Shown here: piece by piece, positions 58,380 to 64,000 of the stretch | How positions within the stretch are numbered: position 1 is the stretch's first letter | Layout: every line of letters starts with the position of its first letter | NCBI RefSeq assembly: GCF_002943565.1 | Contig: NZ_PJCH01000015.1 | Span: 434,001-498,000 of the forward strand | Direction: 5' to 3' | Source of the DNA: Hyphococcus luteus | Lineage (GTDB): Bacteria > Pseudomonadota > Alphaproteobacteria > Caulobacterales > Parvularculaceae | Length of the DNA stretch: 64,000 bases | Position numbers and translations under genes: made by a program | The notes under the pieces: generated by a model | The model's input: only the letters and a program-made list of their open reading frames with translations | Databases searched by the model: none | Told to the model about the DNA's origin: nothing

Positions 58380-59219
58380 ATGACCCAACAACGCCAAGAA
58401 CGCTTAAAGCCCCTGCTTGACGACCTGCCGCCCGGCTATGTCGCCGACGCGGCCTGGCTCGTGGGCCGCGGCATCGACCGCAAATCGATCCTGCAATATG
58501 AGCAGCGCGGCTGGCTCGAAAAACTCGCCCGCGGCGTCTACAGTCGGCCTGACACACACCGCGATGTCAGCGCCGCCAGCGACTGGCGGCGCCTCGTTCT
58601 CTCCCTGCAGCGGGTTATGGGATACGAGGTCCATGTCGGCGGGCGCACCGCCCTGTCGCTGCACGGCTTTGAGCACTATCTCAGCCTCGGCGCCGAGGCG
58701 GTGCCCATATATCTCTATGGCAATGTCCCGTCCTGGCTTGCGCGGCTGCCGAACGCGGACCGGTTCGAAACGAGAACTCTAAGCCTCTTCGGCGGATCAA
58801 AAACCGGTGTTGACGGCGTAGACGATGAAAAACAATCATCCCCGCCGCAACGACGATTAAACGACCTCATGGTTTCAACGCCCGAACGGGCGATCCTCGA
58901 ACTCCTGAACGAGCTGCCGGCGGATGAAAGCTTTCACAACGCCGATATGCTGTTTGAAGGACTCGTCAATCTGCGCCCGCGTCTGCTCGAAGCCTTGCTC
59001 AAAGAATGCCGAAGCGTGAAAACAAAACGCCTCTTCTTCGTCTTTGCCGACCAGCACGATCACACGTGGCGGCAACATCTGGACCCGGACGACTTTGATC
59101 TCGGATCGGGCCCGCGCGCGCTTGTCGAAGGCGGAAGGCTGCATCCGCGCTACGACATCACGGTGCCGCCGGAATTGATAGGCGACATGCAAAACCCTGA
59201 GCCTGAAGATGGCCCGTGA
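58380..59219 (+). CDS. AbiEi-family type IV antitoxin
   Basis: 279-residue AbiEi-family protein. An N-terminal winged-helix-like region (GYVADAAWLVGRGIDRKSILQYEQRGWLEKLARGVYSRPD) precedes the conserved YEVHVGGRTALSLHGFEHYL and VSTPERAILELLNELP. AbiEi represses its operon and neutralises the AbiEii nucleotidyltransferase toxin. ATG 58380 is chosen; upstream codons from 58302 have no similarity. The toxin gene overlaps by 11 bp. Confidence 0.85.
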   Translation: MTQQRQERLKPLLDDLPPGYVADAAWLVGRGIDRKSILQYEQRGWLEKLARGVYSRPDTHRDVSAASDWRRLVLSLQRVMGYEVHVGGRTALSLHGFEHYLSLGAEAVPIYLYGNVPSWLARLPNADRFETRTLSLFGGSKTGVDGVDDEKQSSPPQRRLNDLMVSTPERAILELLNELPADESFHNADMLFEGLVNLRPRLLEALLKECRSVKTKRLFFVFADQHDHTWRQHLDPDDFDLGSGPRALVEGGRLHPRYDITVPPELIGDMQNPEPEDGP

Positions 59220-60126
59220 AACCTATCTCGCGCAGGTGCATCTGCTCATGCGCCTCCTGCCCGTCGTCTCGACAGAGCCCGCCTTCGCTTTGAAGGGCGG
59301 CACGGCGATCAATCTTTTCCATCGCGACATGCCGCGGCTCTCCGTCGATATCGATCTCGCTTATCTGCCAATTGAAGATCGCGCGACTTCATTGAACGCC
59401 ATTGACGCTGCATACGACCGCATCACGAGCCAGATCAACAAACTCCCGGGCGCAAGCGCCCAGCGCATAGCCGGCGGCGGCGCCGGCGACACGCGCATTC
59501 TCGCCGACGCCGATAGCGTCACGATAAAGATCGAAACCTCGCCGGTAATGCGCGGCGCCGTCGGCGAGCCGCGCCTGATGCGAACGACAGACGCCGTCGA
59601 AGACGCGTTCGGCTTCGTTGCAACGAATGTTCTCGCCTTCGACGATCTATACGCCGGAAAGCTGCACGCCGCGCTCGATCGCCAGCATCCGCGAGATCTG
59701 TTCGACGTCAAACTTCTCTATGAACACGAAGGACTCACTGGCGATCTTTTCCGCACTTTTCTCGTTTACGCCGCCTGTTCCAGCCGACCGATGCATGAAC
59801 TTTTAGCGCCGAATGAAAAAGATATCTCTCAGGAATTCACTCGCGAGTTTGCCGGCATGACCGCCAAACCGGTCGACCTCCGCGAACTCACTTCGGCGCG
59901 CAGGCGACTTATCACCGATATCCAGGCGCGCCTCAACGGGGCCGCCGCCGATTTCCTGATCGGACTTCAGTCGGGTGAGCCAGACTTCACGCTTATCGGT
60001 TTGCCGCAGGCCGCAGATCTGCCGGCGATAAAGTGGAAAATTCTGAATTTGAAAAAACTGATCGCGGAAAATCCGGATAAGCATCGCGCGCAAAGCGACG
60101 AATTGAAATCAATTCTGCAGACATGA
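59209..60126 (+). CDS. AbiEii-family nucleotidyltransferase toxin
   Basis: 305-residue DNA-polymerase-beta-like nucleotidyltransferase of the AbiEii/AbiGii group. FALKGGTAINLFHRD (about 26-40) and RLSVDIDLAYL with Asp47 and Asp49 give the GG-T...DxD active site. LAFDDLYAGKLHAALDRQHPRDLFDVKLLYEHE is the diagnostic later segment. Such toxins transfer nucleotides to tRNA and cause abortive infection. Overlap with the antitoxin gene confirms the type IV bicistron. It lies between mercury-type genes and LspA. Confidence 0.87.
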   Translation: MARETYLAQVHLLMRLLPVVSTEPAFALKGGTAINLFHRDMPRLSVDIDLAYLPIEDRATSLNAIDAAYDRITSQINKLPGASAQRIAGGGAGDTRILADADSVTIKIETSPVMRGAVGEPRLMRTTDAVEDAFGFVATNVLAFDDLYAGKLHAALDRQHPRDLFDVKLLYEHEGLTGDLFRTFLVYAACSSRPMHELLAPNEKDISQEFTREFAGMTAKPVDLRELTSARRRLITDIQARLNGAAADFLIGLQSGEPDFTLIGLPQAADLPAIKWKILNLKKLIAENPDKHRAQSDELKSILQT

Positions 60127-60186
60127 AATTGTCGCCAACTGGCGCGAGCCATACCTGATCTTGACCGCAGCAAGCGACGGTCGCCA

Positions 60187-60720
60187 TCAAGGCAGAGATG
60201 GTTTATTCCTTGCTATCATCATGAAAAACGCAAAAATAGCAATGCCGCAAACGATCGCAGCATCCGCAAGATTGAATGCAGGCCAGTGAAGATCGCCCAC
60301 ATGAAAATCGAGATAGTCTGTAACCGCTCCATCGGCGAGGCGGTCAACAGCGTTCGCAATCGCGCCGCCTATAATCAAGCCAAGGCCTGTCGCCTCAACG
60401 ATCCGAACTGTTTTAAGCAGGCGGAATGCGAGCCACGCTGCGATTAAAACGGCAACGGCGGATAACGCCCATGGCGCCCATGCGCTTTCCGAGCTCAACA
60501 GACCAAAGCTCACGCCGCGGTTAAAACCAAGCACCAGATTAAAAAATTGCGTGACTTCGATCGGGCCGCGGGTGTTAAGCAATAGTGTCGTTATGTATTG
60601 CTTGATGATGATGTCAAACACGACGACGACAATCGTCGACGCCAGTCCGAACACTACAGCTAAAGGCCGGGACGAACTTGTGAGTGTCGAGTCGGAACGA
60701 CTGCTCGATGCGATGTTCAT
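60187..60720 (-). CDS. lspA: Signal peptidase II, mobile metal-resistance type
   Basis: 177-residue inner-membrane aspartyl protease. NLVLGFNRGVSFGLL, GGAIANAVDRLADGAVTDYLDFH and PAFNLADAAIVCGI carry the two catalytic Asp (in the VTDYLD and NLADAAI segments). It cleaves prolipoprotein signal peptides. Housekeeping lspA genes sit near ileS. This copy sits beside a CDF transporter and a P1B ATPase, as seen on metal-resistance islands. It follows the CDF gene by 20 bp on the same strand. Confidence 0.9.
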   Translation of the reverse strand: MNIASSSRSDSTLTSSSRPLAVVFGLASTIVVVVFDIIIKQYITTLLLNTRGPIEVTQFFNLVLGFNRGVSFGLLSSESAWAPWALSAVAVLIAAWLAFRLLKTVRIVEATGLGLIIGGAIANAVDRLADGAVTDYLDFHVGDLHWPAFNLADAAIVCGIAIFAFFMMIARNKPSLP

Positions 60721-60740
60721 TCAGACCGGTTCCTTGCGCC

Positions 60741-61385
60741 CTATGGCGCCTGTTCGGCTGCATTCGCAGCGCGCAAATCTTTTCGGGCGCGATCAACAAT
60801 GTTCCACGCCGAATGAAGAAATAGACCCGCAATCAGCAATGCAACTATCAGGTCGGGAAAAGACGAACCGGATAGCGCAACCAGCCCTGCTGCGATAAGG
60901 ACAGCAACATTTCCGATAGCGTCATTCCGCGAGAACAGCCACACAGCACGCATATTCGCGTCACCATCCCGATAAGGCAGCAGCGGTATGACCGCCGCGA
61001 CATTGACGATCAATGCGACGAACGCGAAGACGCCCATCAAGCCGGCTTCGACAGGCGAGTCGTTAAAGAGTCTAATCAAAGTGCTGCCAAGCACCCATGC
61101 GCCGAGCAGCCCGAGAAAAAGCCCCTGCATGAGCGCAGAACGCGCGCGCCATGCGATCGACCAGCCGATCGCCAACAATCCCAGAAACGTAATCGAACCG
61201 TCGCCGAGAAAATCGAGCGCGTCAGCTTTCAAGGCTTGGGAATTCGCCAAAAAGCCGCCGACAATTTCCACGAGCCCGTATGCAACGTTCAGCCCGACGA
61301 CAATCCACAACGCGCGCCGATAACCAGGGGATCGAATCAATTCTTTATCAACGACGCAGCAATCTTCGTCATTCATATCAGACAT
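60741..61385 (-). CDS. Cation diffusion facilitator (CDF) family metal transporter
   Basis: 214-residue six-helix CDF-family protein. KADALDFLGDGSITFLGLLAIG and SRNDAIGNVAVLIAAGLVAL are the helix-2 and helix-5 metal-site segments (with Asp/Asn in place of some His). The short N-terminal DEDCCVVDKE has a Cys pair. The C-terminal cytoplasmic domain is absent, as in small CDF/cation-transporter variants. Start chosen at ATG 61385; an ATG at 61376 is also possible. The substrate is probably Zn/Co/Cd by family. Confidence 0.8.
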   Translation of the reverse strand: MSDMNDEDCCVVDKELIRSPGYRRALWIVVGLNVAYGLVEIVGGFLANSQALKADALDFLGDGSITFLGLLAIGWSIAWRARSALMQGLFLGLLGAWVLGSTLIRLFNDSPVEAGLMGVFAFVALIVNVAAVIPLLPYRDGDANMRAVWLFSRNDAIGNVAVLIAAGLVALSGSSFPDLIVALLIAGLFLHSAWNIVDRARKDLRAANAAEQAP

Positions 61386-61612
61386 CTCAGATAACAATGG
61401 TTGGAAATTCAGGGTGACTATTTCGCACCAACAACAGATTCATGCTAAAATTCACTTCTATTACTAACATCTTGATCCATATCATCTCACGGCGATGCAT
61501 TATAAATGCTACAGCAACTGGAGGTTCAAGAGGCCGCCGAATGGCTTCTCGCTTTAAAATTGATTGATTTCAACTCAGGGTCAGTACGCAGCGATCTCGC
61601 CTAGACGAATAA

Positions 61613-63664
61613 TCAGCTCACCGACTGGTCCACTGCCCCGAGATCGCCAAGCGGATACGCCGTCGGCAACGAGTCTCTATAGGCCAACAATCTCAATGCA
61701 TTTGCGACGACAATGAGGGTCGATCCCTCATGCACCAGAACAGCTGGCCCGATGCCAAGCCCGAGAAGCGTCGCAGGAATAAGAACCGCAACAATGCCCA
61801 GACTGACCCAAAGGTTCTGACGGATGATGCGGCTGGTCGCGCGACTGAGCCCGACCACGAATGGCAGCGTTTCGAGATCATCCGCCATAAGCGCAATGTC
61901 TGCGGTCTCCAATGCAACGTCGGAGCCTGCCGCGCCCATAGCGATGCCAACGGTTGCATTCGCCATCGCCGGCGCATCGTTGACGCCGTCGCCCACCATC
62001 GCAACTCCTCCCGCTTCCTTCAGTTCTTTGATTTTTTCGACCTTGTCTTGCGGCATGAGGTCGCCGAACGCCTGATCGAGGCCGACCTGGCGTGCAATTG
62101 CGTCCGCCACATTTTGATTGTCGCCCGAAATCATCATCATTTTCGAGACGCCGACATCGCGCAGGTGTTGGATAACCCGTCTGGCAGCGGATCGCGGCGT
62201 GTCCATCAACCCCAGAGCGCCGAGATACGAATTGCCACGCCGGACAATCATCGTCGTCCGCCCCCGCGCCGACATGCTCTTGACGATCGCCCGCAGATCA
62301 TCAGGCAACGGCGTTCCATCTGACTCAGTGAACAGAGCGGTTTTTCCGATATGGACAAGCTCCCCGTCCAGTCTTGCTGACACGCCCCGACCCGTGATGC
62401 TTTTGAATTCAGTCGCATTGCGTTCAACGGTTCCCATTCGCTCTTTAACGTCGCGAACGATGGCCTCGGCGAGCGGATGGTCGCTTAACGCTTCAACAGC
62501 CGCGGCGACGCGAAGAAGCTCCGTTTCTGTGACGCCGGCAGAGGGCGTGATTTCAACGAGCTTCGGCTCTCCCGATGTCAGCGTGCCAGTCTTGTCAAAT
62601 GCAATTGAATCGAGACGCCCCAGAGCTTCCAGCGGCGCGCCTCCTTTGATTAACACGCCGCCGCGCGCGGCGCGGGCAACACCGCTCAGAATCGCGCTGG
62701 GCGTTGCAATCGCGAGGGCGCAGGGGCTGGCCGCGACCAGCACCGCCATCGACCGGTAGAAACTCTGCGCCGGGTCCTCGTCGAGAACGAGCCACGACAA
62801 AGCCGTTATGAAGGCGAGCATGACGACACATGGAACAAATATTTTCTCAAACTTTTTTGTGAAACTTTGCGTCGGCGACTGCCGGGTCTCGGCGGCGCTG
62901 ACCATGTCGATTACGCGTGCGAGGGTCGATTCCGAGGCGCGCCGGGTCACCTGTATTTCGAGACTCCCGGCGCCGTTGATGGAACCGGCGAAGACCTTAT
63001 GCGCCGGCTTGACGCCTTCGGGTTTTTCCGCGGCGGCGGCGGCATCTTTCACTGGCGATTTATCAACCGGGACGCTCTCGCCGGTGATGGGCGCCTGATC
63101 GATGCTACTCTCGCCTTTGATAACAAACCCGTCTGCAGGAACGCGCTCATTGGACCTTATGACGACGATATCGCCATCCTTCAACTCTTCGACTGGGATT
63201 GTAACTTCCTCGCCAGCGCGCCGGACCAGCGCTTCCTCCGGCGCGAGGTCCGCTAGCGCAGCGATCGCATTGCGCGCCCGCGCCATTGCGTAATTTTCGA
63301 GGGCGTGTCCGATGCTGAACAGGAACAGGAGAAACGCGCCTTCCGCCCATTCTCCCAGGATCGCGGCTCCGCCGGCGGCGACGAGCATCAGGAAATCTAT
63401 CTCGAATTTGCCCTGCGAGATTTTGCCCAGCGCCTCCTTCAGCGTGAAATACCCGCCGAAAAAGTATGCAGCTAGGAACAGCCCAAATGCCGCGGATTCT
63501 GGCATCGCCGATATCTTCGGCCCAAGCCAGCCAGCAAGAAGCGCAGCGCCGCACAGCAATGAAAAGGCGAGTTCCGCCCGGCCATGCAACAACCTGTTTA
63601 GCCAGTCACCGTGCTGATGCTCGTCTTTTGCGGTGTTGTCGGTTGGCTGATTTTCTTCGTTCAC
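61613..63664 (-). CDS. P1B-4-type heavy-metal-transporting ATPase (SPC/HEGS motifs)
   Basis: 683-residue P-type ATPase. SPC (residues 313-315) replaces the CPC of Cu/Zn/Cd pumps, and LVHEGSTLIVVANALRLL lies near the C-terminus. SPC with HEG(G/S)T marks the P1B-4 (CoaT/CtpD-like) subgroup, linked to Co, Fe or Ni efflux. DKTGTLTSG places the phosphorylated Asp at 357; TGES and GDGVNDAPA are also present. No N-terminal heavy-metal domain. Start GTG 63664 with AGGA upstream. Upstream of CDF and lspA. Confidence 0.92.
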   Translation of the reverse strand: MNEENQPTDNTAKDEHQHGDWLNRLLHGRAELAFSLLCGAALLAGWLGPKISAMPESAAFGLFLAAYFFGGYFTLKEALGKISQGKFEIDFLMLVAAGGAAILGEWAEGAFLLFLFSIGHALENYAMARARNAIAALADLAPEEALVRRAGEEVTIPVEELKDGDIVVIRSNERVPADGFVIKGESSIDQAPITGESVPVDKSPVKDAAAAAEKPEGVKPAHKVFAGSINGAGSLEIQVTRRASESTLARVIDMVSAAETRQSPTQSFTKKFEKIFVPCVVMLAFITALSWLVLDEDPAQSFYRSMAVLVAASPCALAIATPSAILSGVARAARGGVLIKGGAPLEALGRLDSIAFDKTGTLTSGEPKLVEITPSAGVTETELLRVAAAVEALSDHPLAEAIVRDVKERMGTVERNATEFKSITGRGVSARLDGELVHIGKTALFTESDGTPLPDDLRAIVKSMSARGRTTMIVRRGNSYLGALGLMDTPRSAARRVIQHLRDVGVSKMMMISGDNQNVADAIARQVGLDQAFGDLMPQDKVEKIKELKEAGGVAMVGDGVNDAPAMANATVGIAMGAAGSDVALETADIALMADDLETLPFVVGLSRATSRIIRQNLWVSLGIVAVLIPATLLGLGIGPAVLVHEGSTLIVVANALRLLAYRDSLPTAYPLGDLGAVDQSVS

Positions 63665-63758
63665 GGTAGGAATTCCTCGAAGAGGCTATTGAGTTGGTGC
63701 AATAAGAGTAACGATGCTGACATTTGCGTACTGATTACAGTTGTCAAAAAGTTCAGGC

Positions 63759-63795
63759 GGAGCCGCCGGGTTAGGGGGACGAACCCGGCGGCTCC
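63759..63795 (-). terminator. Rho-independent terminator
   Basis: GGAGCCGCCGGGTT (63759-63772) and AACCCGGCGGCTCC (63782-63795) are exact reverse complements with a 9-nt loop. On the minus strand TTTTT follows 8 nt after the stem. It lies 100 bp beyond the stop of the gene cut by the right edge and before the P1B ATPase start, so it probably ends that upstream transcript. Confidence 0.75.
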
Positions 63796-63895
63796 TTCTG
63801 GCTACGTAGGGCGATCGCACGCGCAGGAAGTAAGCGCTTTCGCCCGCTCGCAAATCAAAACAAGTCAACGAATTGCGAGACCAGAAGCAAGTGAC

Positions 63896-64000
63896 TTAGA
63901 ACGGAATTGCCGCCGTGATATTGCTCACATAAATGAATCCCGATTCCTCCATATCGGTTTTCCCATTTGCGCGAATGAGTTCGGTCGCCTCGGAAAGGCG
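63896..64000 (-). CDS. C-terminal end of an unidentified protein
   Basis: Minus-strand frame open from the right edge to a TAA (63896-63898): 34 residues ending SGFIYVSNITAAIPF. I do not recognise it. The terminator-like hairpin at 63759-63795 is correctly placed after it, supporting a real gene end. No other evidence. Confidence 0.45.
   Translation of the reverse strand, partial: RLSEATELIRANGKTDMEESGFIYVSNITAAIPF

Noticed and set aside
1-64000. CRISPR arrays, rRNA and tRNA genes
   Set aside because: No spaced direct-repeat array, tRNA cloverleaf or rRNA sequence was recognised on reading both strands; a tRNA finder or CRISPR finder would settle this.

Overview
The window looks like part of an alphaproteobacterial chromosome or large plasmid. 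It most resembles a sphingomonad or a related marine or soil lineage. It carries several large TonB-dependent receptors, dense catabolic gene sets and moderately high GC, but no rRNA or tRNA that would fix the taxonomy. This is inference from gene content, not a database match.

Positions 1-34,400 form a large catabolic region. Its core is a co-directional minus-strand run from 27,332 down to 14,256. First come Rieske dioxygenase alpha and beta subunits, a thiolase-like protein without the usual nucleophilic cysteine, a DUF35 zinc-ribbon/OB protein and an acyl-CoA ligase. This is the gene order of ipfABDEF, the ibuprofen (2-arylpropionyl-CoA) dioxygenase/side-chain-lyase cluster of Sphingomonas Ibu-2. 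Next comes a complete lower meta-cleavage pathway: GlcG/HbpS-like protein, semialdehyde dehydrogenase, hydratase, acylating acetaldehyde dehydrogenase, hydroxy-oxovalerate aldolase, oxalocrotonate decarboxylase, tautomerase, ring-fission hydrolase and ferredoxin reductase. The extradiol dioxygenase, its XylT-type reactivating ferredoxin and a Rieske ferredoxin lie at 29.1-30.9 kb, followed by a TonB receptor and a divergent TetR regulator. A 19-bp inverted repeat with two CAAGCGCTTG cores precedes the TonB receptor, and a related site precedes the Rieske alpha gene, so one TetR repressor may control both. Flanking genes (115-14,152) add two more CoA ligases, an acyl-CoA dehydrogenase, an AMACR-type racemase, a split MaoC hydratase, an MFE2-type dehydrogenase, a thiolase and an unusual KAS/HMG-CoA-synthase-DUF35 fusion. 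These look like beta-oxidation of branched or aryl-alkyl acyl-CoAs. Inferred flow: import, CoA activation, racemisation, ring dioxygenation, release of the side chain as an acyl-CoA, meta cleavage, then pyruvate plus acyl-CoA.

Positions 34.4-53.7 kb are an accessory mosaic: a secreted sialidase-fold protein, a PadR/HAAS pair, a lipoprotein, a vanadium haloperoxidase with a divergent HxlR regulator, a type II toxin-antitoxin remnant truncated at both ends, a four-gene siderophore-uptake operon, and a patch of broken aromatic-degradation genes (reductase, MaoC, gentisate dioxygenase). A 41-42 bp sequence recurs in the same orientation at 38.7, 41.5 and 54.0 kb, next to module boundaries.

Positions 54.4-64.0 kb hold a small replication-type mobile module (AlpA-like protein, two small ORFs, Prim-Pol protein) and then metal-resistance and defence cargo: MerR/MerT-like genes, a GDCCVxC protein, an AbiEi/AbiEii type IV toxin-antitoxin pair, an extra LspA, a CDF transporter and an SPC-type P1B ATPase. 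A gene cut by the right edge follows.
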